Source: Bacteroidales bacterium (lineage in GTDB: Bacteria > Bacteroidota > Bacteroidia > Bacteroidales > P3). Taken from it: DNA of 64,000 bases. Shown here in pieces: positions 46,245 to 54,994 of the stretch (its first letter is position 1; each line of letters begins with the position of its first letter). The notes under the pieces are model-generated. The model had not been told where the DNA came from. It worked only from the letters and a program-made list of their open reading frames with translations, and did no database searches. The position numbers and the translations under genes were made by a program. The stretch lies in the NCBI GenBank assembly GCA_017480145.1, contig JAFVBF010000060.1, positions 1-64,000 on the forward strand, in the 5' to 3' direction.

Positions 46245-47837
46245 ATGTCTAAAAACCTTTTCCTTGGCGACGAAGCCATTGCGCAGGCCTTTATTGATGC
46301 CGGCGGAAGTGCTATCAACAGCTATCCTGGCACCCCCTCCACCCAGATTACGGAATATGTCATGAAGTCTAAGGAGGCGGCCGCAAAGGGCATTCGTGCC
46401 AACTGGTGCTCCAATGAGAAAACGGCCTTGGAGGCTTCTATCGGTGTTGCCTATAGTGGTCGACGTGCCATGACCTGCATGAAGCATGTGGGTATGAATG
46501 TTTGTGGAGATCCTTTTATGAATGCCGCTATTATCGGCACTAAGGGCGTGCTCATCGTCGTGGCCGACGATCCCAGTATGTTCTCTTCTCAGGACGAGCA
46601 AGACAGTCGCTATTATGGTCATTGGGCCATGATTCCCATGCTCGAACCCAGCAACCAGCAGGAAGCCTATGATATGGTGTTCCATGGATATGATATTAGC
46701 GAACGCTTTGGTACCCCTGTGCTAATGCGCATCCCAACTCGGTTGGCACATAGTCGTGCAGGAGTAGAGCGTCGCCCTTCTCGCGAGCAGAATCCTATCT
46801 CCATGCCCGATGACCCCAAGAGCTTTGTCCTCTTGCCTGTCAACGCCAAGAGGCTTTACCGTCAGCTTATTGACAAGCAGGCGGCTTTTGTCGAGAATTC
46901 GGAAACCAGTGGTTTTAACCGCTATGTTGATGGCAGCGACCATTCTCGTGGCATCGTTACCACGGGTATCGCCTACAACTATCTGTTGGAGAATTTTGCC
47001 GAGGGCAAGTGCCCTTATCCTGTGGTAAAAATTTCTCAGTATCCGTTGCCTATGGCTATGCTTGACCGCCTCTATGACGAATGCGATGAAATTTTGGTAT
47101 TGGAAGACGGTCAGCCTTACGTTGAAGAGCGGCTGACGGGTTTGGCCAAAGGCAAGAAGATTCATGGACGTTTGGACGAGACCATACGTCGTGACGGTGA
47201 ACTGAACAGCGAGAAAGTGGCTGCCGCATTGGGATTGCCTGTGACTTCGGGACCCAAGGTCCCCGAGGTGGTCGTCAATCGTCCTCCTGCTCTATGTCAG
47301 GGTTGCCCTCATGATGACAGCTACAATGCTGTCATAGAGGTGATGAAGCAGTACCCTCAAGGACGTGTATTTGGCGATATTGGTTGCTACACGTTAGGTT
47401 ACAACAAGGGTGCCATCAACACCACGGTTTGTATGGGAGCCTCTATTACAATGGCCAAGGGTGCCGCCGAAAGTGGTATTTTCCCTGCGCTTGCCGTCAT
47501 CGGTGATGGAACGTTTGGCCATAGCGGTATGACTGGCCTGCTGGATTGTGTCAATGAGAAAGCTAATGTAGTTGTTCTCATTCTGGACAACAACATCACT
47601 GCAATGACTGGTGGTCAGCACTCTAGTGCCAACCAGAAGATTCGTAACATCTGCGTGGGACTGGGTGTGGATCCCGAACACATCCACATCATTGAACCCC
47701 TCCGCAAAAATCATGCTGAGTTTGTCCACCTCCTGCAAGAGGAGATTAACTACGATGGTGTCAGTGTTATCATCCCACAGCGAACCTGTCTTGTGGAACT
47801 GAAAAAGCATCTGGCACAAAAGAAGGACAGTAAATAA
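46245..47837 (+). CDS. iorA: Indolepyruvate ferredoxin oxidoreductase, alpha subunit
   Basis: 530 residues from ATG 46245 (MSKNLFLGDEAIAQAFIDAG). CQGCPHD (Cys351, Cys354) and the thiamine-diphosphate motif GDGTFGHSGMTGLLDCVNEK starting at Gly420 are present. It decarboxylates aryl pyruvates from aromatic amino-acid breakdown to aryl-acetyl-CoA, reducing ferredoxin. The archaeal type ends in a domain with two 4Fe-4S clusters; this protein stops soon after PQRTCLVELKKH, so that domain is absent. iorB follows after 26 nt. Confidence 0.95.
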   Translation: MSKNLFLGDEAIAQAFIDAGGSAINSYPGTPSTQITEYVMKSKEAAAKGIRANWCSNEKTALEASIGVAYSGRRAMTCMKHVGMNVCGDPFMNAAIIGTKGVLIVVADDPSMFSSQDEQDSRYYGHWAMIPMLEPSNQQEAYDMVFHGYDISERFGTPVLMRIPTRLAHSRAGVERRPSREQNPISMPDDPKSFVLLPVNAKRLYRQLIDKQAAFVENSETSGFNRYVDGSDHSRGIVTTGIAYNYLLENFAEGKCPYPVVKISQYPLPMAMLDRLYDECDEILVLEDGQPYVEERLTGLAKGKKIHGRLDETIRRDGELNSEKVAAALGLPVTSGPKVPEVVVNRPPALCQGCPHDDSYNAVIEVMKQYPQGRVFGDIGCYTLGYNKGAINTTVCMGASITMAKGAAESGIFPALAVIGDGTFGHSGMTGLLDCVNEKANVVVLILDNNITAMTGGQHSSANQKIRNICVGLGVDPEHIHIIEPLRKNHAEFVHLLQEEINYDGVSVIIPQRTCLVELKKHLAQKKDSK

Positions 47838-47863
47838 CAGCGATTTATCTCAAAAGTAATATC

Positions 47864-48430
47864 ATGAAAAAAGACATCATACTTTGTGGCGTTGGGGGCG
47901 ATGGCATCGTCTCAGTGGCCAAAATTATCAGCGATGCGGCTCTGGGACTGGGACTGAATGTCAAACAGAGCGAAATTCATGGCATGTCGCAGCGTGGGGG
48001 GGCTGTGTTCTCTCACCTACGTGTCAGCAGCGACCCTATCTTCTCAGACGTCATCCCCGAAGGCAAGGCTGACATCATTCTCAGTTCTGAACCCATGGAG
48101 GCGCTGCGCTACTTGCCATTTCTGGCTCCCGACGGACAGGTCATTACCAATAGTGACCCTTTCATTAACATTGGACATTATCCCGAGGTAGAGAATGTGC
48201 AGTCTGAGCTGGCCAAACTGAAAAACTGTGTCTCTTTCAATGCCAATGAGATTGCCAAGCGTCTCCGCGCTCGCGGCAACATGGTGCTGCTTGGAGCTGC
48301 TGCACCATATCTCGAAATAGAGTTCTCCGAGTTAGAGAAAGCTATCCGCAATATCTTTGGCCGCAAGGGCGACGATGTGGTGGCTACAAATATTGAGGCT
48401 TTGCGAGAAGGCTACAAGCAGACGGCATAA
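47864..48430 (+). CDS. iorB: Indolepyruvate oxidoreductase, beta subunit
   Basis: 188 residues; ILCGVGGDGIVSVAKIISDA, EIHGMSQRGGAVFSHLRV and the 2-oxoacid oxidoreductase gamma-type fold. Forms the complex with IorA encoded just upstream. GMSQRGG is the usual loop of this subunit. Confidence 0.95.
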   Translation: MKKDIILCGVGGDGIVSVAKIISDAALGLGLNVKQSEIHGMSQRGGAVFSHLRVSSDPIFSDVIPEGKADIILSSEPMEALRYLPFLAPDGQVITNSDPFINIGHYPEVENVQSELAKLKNCVSFNANEIAKRLRARGNMVLLGAAAPYLEIEFSELEKAIRNIFGRKGDDVVATNIEALREGYKQTA

Positions 48431-48453
48431 CAAACTTTTGTGATTGCGTAATT

Positions 48454-48502
48454 AGAGGATTCCAGGCGCTTTCTTAAGAAAGATGTGAGGAGTCCTCTTT
48501 TT
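48454..48502 (+). terminator. Terminator after iorB
   Basis: AGAGGA (48454-48459) pairs with TCCTCT (48493-48498), with CC/GG and an internal TTTCTT/AAGAAA hairpin inside, followed by TTTTTC. Confidence 0.7.
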
Positions 48503-48539
48503 CAATTAGCATCCGTTCGTAGACAACCGCTACTCCATC

Positions 48540-49343
48540 ATGAGTTATCATTACGGATTGATAGGCAATCCTGTGGACCATTCCCTTTCGCCAGAACTTT
48601 TTCAGAGTTATTGTGCAGTTCACGGCATTGAGCATTGTGACTATCGCTGTTATTCTTTGGATGAGGAGTTAATGCAACGTGACCGTTTGCGTGCGTGGGT
48701 TGAACAAACGGGGTTATTAGGTTTCAATGTTACCATACCTTACAAACGGTCCATTCTTGCAGCTCTCGACTGTCTTAGCCCCGAGTCACAAATCATAGGA
48801 GCAGTGAATTGTGTCCGCGTGTTGCATGACGCATCCACTGGGAACGTTTGCCTGTATGGGTTTAATACCGATGCACAAGCTTTTGCAGAGACATTGCGTC
48901 CCTTATTGCGTCCATGGCATAGGTCGGCACTTATTATGGGCACTGGTGGTGCCGCTCAAGCTGTGGCTTACGCATTAAGAGACCTGCATATTACTTATCA
49001 ATTCGTTAGCCGAACCCCTGATGCCAGAGATACTATATGTGCACCGACGGCCATGATACACCCCGCCATCTCCTATGCCGAGGCCGCTTCCATGGCTGCC
49101 CAGCATACCTTGATTGTCAATGCCACCCCTATAGGTATGTTCCCTCACGTTGAGGACTCTCCCTGTTCGTTTGTTAATCGTCTTTCCCCGCGCCACCTCT
49201 GCTACGACCTTATCTACAATCCTCCTCGAACCCGATTTCTGATTGAGGCCGCAGAACAAGGGGCAATGGTGTGTAACGGTATGGACATGCTTCGTTGCCA
49301 GGCCCTCCTAAGTTACCGACACTGGCATCTCGGACAGTCTTAA
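48540..49343 (+). CDS. aroE: Shikimate dehydrogenase
   Basis: 267 residues; GLIGNPVDHSLSPELF (shikimate binding), GFNVTIPYKRS with catalytic Lys69, FNTDAQAF with Asp111, the NADP loop MGTGGAAQAVA, and NATPIGMFP. Reduces 3-dehydroshikimate. aroQ of the same pathway is also in this window but not adjacent. It follows the iorB terminator by about 40 nt; no promoter box was recognised. Confidence 0.96.
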   Translation: MSYHYGLIGNPVDHSLSPELFQSYCAVHGIEHCDYRCYSLDEELMQRDRLRAWVEQTGLLGFNVTIPYKRSILAALDCLSPESQIIGAVNCVRVLHDASTGNVCLYGFNTDAQAFAETLRPLLRPWHRSALIMGTGGAAQAVAYALRDLHITYQFVSRTPDARDTICAPTAMIHPAISYAEAASMAAQHTLIVNATPIGMFPHVEDSPCSFVNRLSPRHLCYDLIYNPPRTRFLIEAAEQGAMVCNGMDMLRCQALLSYRHWHLGQS

Positions 49344-49443
49344 CTTGAACTTTTGCAAAGCATGAAATGTTAAATCTGATGGTTTTTAACATAAATGGCA
49401 TTGTATTAACACAATTTTATTTATAATTAAGCGTTTTTAAGAA

Positions 49444-49472
49444 TTGTGTATCGCATTTTCGTTGTTTCTTTG
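49444..49472 (+). promoter_or_regulatory. Promoter-like site before fabH
   Basis: TTG (49444-49446), 18 nt, then TTTCTTTG (49465-49472) followed by CA. The -7 box differs from TAnnTTTG at the second base. 62 nt upstream of the ATG. Confidence 0.5.
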
Positions 49473-49534
49473 CAAGTTTTTTACAGCGTTGTGATACGTC
49501 TAACACAACCGGTTATTACTAAATATGCTAAAGT

Positions 49535-50494
49535 ATGAAAATTATCGGAACAGGCAGAGCGCTACCTAAGCACACGGTAACGAACGATATGCTTTCTGAA
49601 ATTTTGGACACCAGCGACGAGTGGATTGTGCCACGCACGGGCATACATACTCGGCAGGTAATTACAGACGAGACTCTGCAGGAACTCAGTTGTGCTGCGG
49701 CCTGTCAGGCTCTGAGTGATTCGGGCTTGAAGCCAGAAGAAATCGATTTTATCATCTGCTCTAACGTGGCCAACAATTACATTACGCCAGCTATGAGCGC
49801 CTTTATTCAGGAGGCTACGGGTTGTACTTGTCCTTTCTTTGACATCAATGGAGCCTGTGCGGGATTCATCGATGCCCTCGACATCGCCGATGCCTTTATG
49901 CAGAGTGGTCGTGCCCAGAATGTCCTTATTGTGGCTGCTGAAGAGGTGACGAAGTTCTGCAATTGGGAACAGCGCGAAACCAGCGTGCTTTTTGGCGATG
50001 GTGCAGGTGCTGCCGTGGTCCAAAAAGACGATGTCCCTTGCTACACGGTGCTTACAGGTGACTCGCACCACAAAGGATGTATCACCTACCTTCGTCCTAT
50101 GGAGAAAACACCTTATGAGAAAGATGGTATGGCAATCCATCAGCCCATGATTATGAAAGGGCGCGATGTATTCCGTATGGCAGTGACTACCTCGCCTCGC
50201 GATCTTCGCAATGTGATTGCTAAGGCAGGCATGAAGCCCGAGGACGTGACTTTCTTTTTGGTGCATCAGGCCAACAAACGCATCGTGGATGCCATCCGCG
50301 AGAATCTCAATCTGCCCGAGGAAAAGTTTCCGACTATCATCGATCATACGGGCAACACTTCTTCGGCCAGCATTCCACTGTTGATTGACGAAGTGGCACG
50401 GCAGGGCAGGTTCAAGAAAGGTGATGTTTTGGCCCTCAGTGCTTTTGGTGCAGGCTTTGTTACGGCCGCAGCCATCCTCACATGGGGAAAATAG
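49535..50494 (+). CDS. fabH: 3-oxoacyl-ACP synthase III (KAS III)
   Basis: 319 residues. Catalytic set intact: Cys108 in NGACAGF, His244 in LVHQANKR and Asn274 in HTGNTSSAS. It condenses a short acyl-CoA with malonyl-ACP to begin fatty acid synthesis. First gene of the run fabH-fabF-fabZ-fabG that leads into etfBA and an acyl-CoA dehydrogenase. Primer preference cannot be told from sequence. Confidence 0.96.
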   Translation: MKIIGTGRALPKHTVTNDMLSEILDTSDEWIVPRTGIHTRQVITDETLQELSCAAACQALSDSGLKPEEIDFIICSNVANNYITPAMSAFIQEATGCTCPFFDINGACAGFIDALDIADAFMQSGRAQNVLIVAAEEVTKFCNWEQRETSVLFGDGAGAAVVQKDDVPCYTVLTGDSHHKGCITYLRPMEKTPYEKDGMAIHQPMIMKGRDVFRMAVTTSPRDLRNVIAKAGMKPEDVTFFLVHQANKRIVDAIRENLNLPEEKFPTIIDHTGNTSSASIPLLIDEVARQGRFKKGDVLALSAFGAGFVTAAAILTWGK

Positions 50495-50526
50495 ATTTAA
50501 TGTCAACCCTTTAACACGCAATTGAT

Positions 50527-51762
50527 ATGAAAAGAGTTGTGATTACAGGCCTGGGGTGTGTCTCGCCGCTGGGCAATAGCATTAACACGATGTGGAGTCG
50601 CCTGCAGAAAGGCGAATGCGCTATCCGTCAGATACAGACCTTGCCACTGGACACTATCCCCGTCCAGATTGCCGCCGAGGTTTTAGATTTTAATCCAGAA
50701 GAACACGGACTTGACAAGTCCACCATACGCCATAATGACCGTTATGCACTTTTTGCTCTGGCAGCTGCCAATCAGGCTATGGCTGACAGTGGGCTGAACG
50801 TGGGTGTTGATGTGGCACCCGAACGTTTCGGCACAGCCATCGGCTCAGGTATCGGAGGCATTCACACTTTCAACAGCCAGCATACCGAGTTGCTTAAAAG
50901 TGGTGCACGACGCATCTCCCCCCTATTCATTCCCATGATGATTGCCAATATTGCCTCGGGCAATGTGGCCATAGCGCATCATGCAGAAGGTCCCTGCCTG
51001 CCTGTCGTGACGGCTTGTGCTACGGGTACCCACTCTGTGGGTGAGGCTTTTCGCATGATTAAAGAAGGTCGTGCTGATGCCATGATTACGGGTGGCAGCG
51101 AGGCGGCCATCTGCGAGATTGCCATTGGAGGTTTTGCTAATAGCAAGGCTCTCTCCACCAGTACCGACCCCAATGCGGCATCGTTGCCGTTCGATGCTCG
51201 TCGCAAAGGTTTTGTGATGGGCGAAGGTGCGGGTGTCATGATTCTGGAGGATTATGAAATTGCCAAACGCCGCGGGGCACACATCTATGCTGAGGTCATA
51301 GGCTATGGCAATACCTGCGATGCCCATCACTATACTGCTCCGCGTCCCGACGGCAAGTGTGCCGCCAACGCCATGAAGCTGGCTTTGTCCGAAGGGGGCT
51401 ATCAAGGTGAGAGTCTATACATCAACGCTCACGGTACGGGTACCCCGCTTAACGATAAGTCTGAAACCAGTGCAATCAAGCAGGCTTTGGGAGAATCTGA
51501 AGCTCGCAAGGCGGTCATCAGTTCAACCAAGTCCATGATGGGTCACATGCTGGGTGCCACCGGCGCAGTGGAACTTATAATTAGTGCGCTCACGCTCAAG
51601 GATGGTATCGTGGCTCCTACCATCAACTTGATGGAGCCCGACCCCGAGTGCGATCTTGACTATACTCCCAACACCGCACGTCAGTATGCCGCCGATGTCG
51701 CAATCTCTAATACTTTTGGTTTTGGTGGCCATAACGCTTGTGTGGCACTGAGAAAAATCTAA
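50527..51762 (+). CDS. fabF: 3-oxoacyl-ACP synthase II (KAS II)
   Basis: 411 residues. KRVVITGLGCVSPLGNS at the start; Cys164 in VTACATGTHS, His302 in NAHGTGTPLND and His340 in MGHMLGATGA form the Cys-His-His set. Elongates acyl-ACP. 32 nt after fabH, 12 nt before fabZ. A specialised ketosynthase cannot be excluded because of its context. Confidence 0.95.
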   Translation: MKRVVITGLGCVSPLGNSINTMWSRLQKGECAIRQIQTLPLDTIPVQIAAEVLDFNPEEHGLDKSTIRHNDRYALFALAAANQAMADSGLNVGVDVAPERFGTAIGSGIGGIHTFNSQHTELLKSGARRISPLFIPMMIANIASGNVAIAHHAEGPCLPVVTACATGTHSVGEAFRMIKEGRADAMITGGSEAAICEIAIGGFANSKALSTSTDPNAASLPFDARRKGFVMGEGAGVMILEDYEIAKRRGAHIYAEVIGYGNTCDAHHYTAPRPDGKCAANAMKLALSEGGYQGESLYINAHGTGTPLNDKSETSAIKQALGESEARKAVISSTKSMMGHMLGATGAVELIISALTLKDGIVAPTINLMEPDPECDLDYTPNTARQYAADVAISNTFGFGGHNACVALRKI

Positions 51763-51774
51763 TACATATGCCCT

Positions 51775-52197
51775 ATGATTATCAATAGAGATGAAATCAA
51801 GACTTTTATGCCGCACCGTGAACCGATGCTGCTGGTAGATGATATGGAAATCAAGGATAATGTTTCCATCGGGCATTATCATGTGCGTGGCGACGAGTTC
51901 TTCTTGCAAGGCCATTTCCCTGGCTATCCCGTGGTGCCAGGTGTCATCCTTTGCGAAATCATGGCACAGTCAGCCAGCATCCTTATCAAGGATGTAATGG
52001 TGGGTCGCACTCCGTTCTATAGTGGCATCGACGAGGCTCGATTCAAACGACAGGTCCGTCCTGGAGAGACTGTCACCATCGAAAGTCGTATTACCAACAA
52101 CAGAGGGCTTATCTATTTCATCGAGTCCAAGGCTACGGTTGATGGTCAGCTGGCTGTCAAGGGCAAGTTTATTGTCACTTTGGTCGACAACAAATAA
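51775..52197 (+). CDS. fabZ: 3-hydroxyacyl-ACP dehydratase FabZ
   Basis: 140 residues, hot-dog fold; catalytic His47 in QGHFPGYPVVPGV and Glu61 in CEIMAQ. Removes water from 3-hydroxyacyl-ACP. An ATG at 51768 lies upstream out of frame; 51775 gives the family start MIINRDEIKTFMPHREP. Confidence 0.95.
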   Translation: MIINRDEIKTFMPHREPMLLVDDMEIKDNVSIGHYHVRGDEFFLQGHFPGYPVVPGVILCEIMAQSASILIKDVMVGRTPFYSGIDEARFKRQVRPGETVTIESRITNNRGLIYFIESKATVDGQLAVKGKFIVTLVDNK

Positions 52198-52254
52198 GCA
52201 AAAATAGCAGACTTCGTATTACGGGTCTCTCAAATCACAAATCATAACAATACT

Positions 52255-53001
52255 ATGAAACTTCTCGAAAACAAGATAGCATTAGTCACGGGAGCCTCCC
52301 GTGGCATTGGTCGCGGCATTGCCAAGGCCTTCGCCGAGCAGGGTGCGGACATCGTTTTTACCGACCTCGTGGAGAACGAGAATAGCCAGTCGCTGGTTGA
52401 GGAGTTGAAGGCTATGGGTGTGCGCGCCATGTTCATTGCCTCCGATGCTTCTAAGTATGAGCAGGCCGAGGCCGTGGCGGCACAAGTGGCCAAAGAGTTT
52501 GGTCGCCTTGACATTCTGGTAAACAATGCTGGCGTGACGCGCGACAAACTGCTGCTTCGCATGACTCCCGAAGATTGGGATTTTGTTATCAACATCAATC
52601 TTAAGTCGGTGTTCAACTACACCAAGGCCTTCGCTCAGATGATGATGAAGCAGCGTTCAGGCTCAGTCATTAACATTAGTTCCATCGTGGGCATCAACGG
52701 CAATGCCGGACAAGGCAACTACTCGGCTTCTAAAGCAGGTATTATTGGGTTCACCCGCTCTATGGCCAAGGAGTTTGGCTCTCGCAACATTCGCTGCAAC
52801 GCCATTGCGCCTGGTTTCATTGAGACCGCCATGACCGACCAACTGGGCGAAGAATACCGTCAGAGTTGGATTCAGCAGATTCCGTTGCGCCGGGGTGGCA
52901 AGGACACCGACATCGCCAATGTGTCTATCTTTTTAGCCTCCGATCTTTCCAGTTATGTTACTGGTCAGGTCATTCGTTGTGATGGAGGTTTGTCAATCTA
53001 A
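52255..53001 (+). CDS. fabG: 3-oxoacyl-ACP reductase FabG
   Basis: 248 residues, short-chain dehydrogenase. Cofactor loop TGASRGIGRGIA, NNAG, then Ser143, Tyr156 and Lys160 (YSASK). Ends IRCDGGLSI. Uses NADPH to reduce 3-oxoacyl-ACP. 57 nt after fabZ; a hairpin follows, then etfB. Confidence 0.95.
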   Translation: MKLLENKIALVTGASRGIGRGIAKAFAEQGADIVFTDLVENENSQSLVEELKAMGVRAMFIASDASKYEQAEAVAAQVAKEFGRLDILVNNAGVTRDKLLLRMTPEDWDFVININLKSVFNYTKAFAQMMMKQRSGSVINISSIVGINGNAGQGNYSASKAGIIGFTRSMAKEFGSRNIRCNAIAPGFIETAMTDQLGEEYRQSWIQQIPLRRGGKDTDIANVSIFLASDLSSYVTGQVIRCDGGLSI

Positions 53002-53004
53002 GCA

Positions 53005-53045
53005 ATGGGACTTATAGGTTCTTTGGACTTATAAGTCCCATTTTT
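53005..53045 (+). terminator. Hairpin with T-run between fabG and etfB
   Basis: ATGGGACTTATA (53005-53016) pairs perfectly with 53030-53041 (12 bp) and T residues follow. It is a good terminator, but etfB starts only 15 nt later and no promoter was found between, so partial read-through or attenuation is likely. Confidence 0.7.
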
Positions 53046-53059
53046 ATAAAAGAGAATTT

Positions 53060-53854
53060 ATGAGAATCATAGTTTTAGCCAAGCAGGTACCCGACACTCG
53101 CAATGTGGGTGCCAATGCCATGAATCCCAATGGCACCATCAATCGTGCTGCTTTGCCCACAGTCTTCAATCCCGAAGACCTTAAAGCCCTCGAAATGGCT
53201 CTGCGTGTCAAGAATCAGATGCCCAATACTACCGTCACGGTCATAACTATGGGACCTCCTCGTGCCGAGGAAATTATTCGCGATGCTCGCAATCGTGGAG
53301 CCGACGATGGTTTCGTGCTGAGTGATGCGCGTTTTGCCGGATCCGATACGTTGGCCACCTCTTATGCGTTAGCGCAGGCCATCCGGTCGGCAGGCGATTT
53401 TGATTTGGTCTTTTGTGGCCGTCAGGCCATTGATGGCGATACTGCGCAGGTCGGACCTCAGATTGCTGAGAAACTGGGTTTGCCGCAGATTACTTATGCA
53501 GAGGCGTTGGAGTCTGTTTCTGAACAGGAAATTGTTATCCGTCGTCGTTTGGAGCAAGGGGTCGAGACAGTTTGTGCAGCATTGCCTGTTCTTGTCACTG
53601 TTACTTCTGCTGCCCCCGACTGTCGCTATCCGCACGCCCATCGGCTACTGCGTTTTGCCAAGACGCCTGTAGAGGTGCGCAATGCTGATGATGTTCAGCC
53701 CGATTTCGCTCGTCTGGGATTGGCGGGTTCTCCCACTAAGGTTAAGAAGGTGGACAACGTGGTGCTGGCACACAAGGACAATGTTCATCTCGAACCAACG
53801 GAGGATAATCTGAACGAGATGATGAAAAACCTTATCAATGAGCATATAATATAG
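53060..53854 (+). CDS. etfB: Electron transfer flavoprotein, beta subunit
   Basis: 264 residues; MRIIVLAKQVPDTRN, NPEDLKALEMALR and FCGRQAIDGDTAQVGPQIAE are ETF-beta motifs (AMP/FAD region). With EtfA it carries electrons to or from acyl-CoA dehydrogenases. Begins 15 nt after the hairpin behind fabG. Confidence 0.96.
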   Translation: MRIIVLAKQVPDTRNVGANAMNPNGTINRAALPTVFNPEDLKALEMALRVKNQMPNTTVTVITMGPPRAEEIIRDARNRGADDGFVLSDARFAGSDTLATSYALAQAIRSAGDFDLVFCGRQAIDGDTAQVGPQIAEKLGLPQITYAEALESVSEQEIVIRRRLEQGVETVCAALPVLVTVTSAAPDCRYPHAHRLLRFAKTPVEVRNADDVQPDFARLGLAGSPTKVKKVDNVVLAHKDNVHLEPTEDNLNEMMKNLINEHII

Positions 53855-53858
53855 TGTT

Positions 53859-53943
53859 TTGGCAACCTGGGATGGCTGTTTGAAGAGGTTATTGCTTTGC
53901 TTCATTCAGTATATCCTTTGGCCATAACGCCTCAGGCTGCCAA
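53859..53943 (+). other. Intercistronic hairpin etfB-etfA
   Basis: 53859-53864 pairs with 53938-53943 (6 bp) and 53866-53868 with 53934-53936 in the 111-nt spacer. Confidence 0.35.
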
Positions 53944-53965
53944 TCACCCAAACACGATAAGAGCA

Positions 53966-54988
53966 ATGAATAACGTATTAGTATATTGTGAACTTTCGGA
54001 GCAAAACCGCATAGCAGATATCAGTCTGGAACTGTGTACTAAAGGTCGTCAGTTGGCCACGCAGTTGCAGGGTCGCCTGCAGGCTGTAGTGCTGGGTCAT
54101 AAAGTTGAGGGCCTTGAAAAACAGCTTTACCTCTATGGCGTGGATGAGGTTTTTATGGCCGATGACGAGCGTCTTGCTCCCTACCGCACTTTGCCGCATT
54201 TCGAACTCCTTTCAGCTGTCATTAAGGAGCAGCATCCTGACATTGTGCTATTTGGTGCTACCAGCGTGGGACGCGATATGTCGCCACGCATTGCTTCCTA
54301 TCTGCGTTGCGGTTTGACGGCAGACTGCACTACGCTGGAGATAGGCAGTCATACCGATGCCAAGACCAAGCAGACCTACGAAAACATTCTGCTACAGATG
54401 CGTCCTGCATTTGGTGGTAACATTGTGGCTACTATTGTCTCTCCCGAAACCCGCCCGCAGATGGCCACCGTACGCGAGGGTGTGATGAAGAAAGAAGTGC
54501 TCGACGCCACCTATAAGGGTTCGTTGACCCGCATTGCTACCGATGGTCGCCTGGACAAGGCCGACAAGGCGGTGCGTATCATCAGCCGCGAAATCAAGGA
54601 GCAAAGCATCAATATCAAGCCAGCCTCCATTATTGTGGCGGGTGGCTATGGTATGGGCAGCAAGGAGAATTTTCAACTGTTGCATCAGTTGGCTGATGCC
54701 ATTGGCGGCGAGGTAGGTGCCACGCGTGCCGCCATTGATGCTGGTTTTACTGAGAGCGAACGTCAAATTGGGCAGACGGGTGTCACTGTGCGTCCTAAAC
54801 TCTACATTGCCTGCGGCATTAGTGGGGCTATTCAACACACTGCCGGCATGGAGGAATCGGGCAAGATTATCTCTATCAACACCGACCCCAATGCCCCTAT
54901 CAACAGTATTGCCGACATCACCATCGTTGGCGATGCTGTGGCCATCGTGCCTCAGCTCATAGCATGTTATAACAACAACCTGAAATAA
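53966..54988 (+). CDS. etfA: Electron transfer flavoprotein, alpha subunit
   Basis: 340 residues from ATG 53966 (MNNVLVYCELSEQN); an in-frame extension to 53897 reads through the hairpin spacer and is not family-like. The FAD domain is at the end: GGYGMGSKENFQLL, GATRAAIDAGF, RQIGQTGVTVRPKLYIACGI and SGAIQHTAGM. Pairs with EtfB. 6 nt before the acyl-CoA dehydrogenase. Confidence 0.96.
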   Translation: MNNVLVYCELSEQNRIADISLELCTKGRQLATQLQGRLQAVVLGHKVEGLEKQLYLYGVDEVFMADDERLAPYRTLPHFELLSAVIKEQHPDIVLFGATSVGRDMSPRIASYLRCGLTADCTTLEIGSHTDAKTKQTYENILLQMRPAFGGNIVATIVSPETRPQMATVREGVMKKEVLDATYKGSLTRIATDGRLDKADKAVRIISREIKEQSINIKPASIIVAGGYGMGSKENFQLLHQLADAIGGEVGATRAAIDAGFTESERQIGQTGVTVRPKLYIACGISGAIQHTAGMEESGKIISINTDPNAPINSIADITIVGDAVAIVPQLIACYNNNLK

Positions 54989-54994
54989 AGCGAT

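Noticed and set aside
49562..50521. Leftward 319-codon frame opposite fabH
   Set aside because: Exact antisense of fabH, His/Arg/Ser-rich and without motifs; fabH has all catalytic residues.
53897..53965. Longer start for etfA
   Set aside because: The extra residues cross a hairpin-forming spacer and do not match ETF-alpha, which begins at MNNVLVY.
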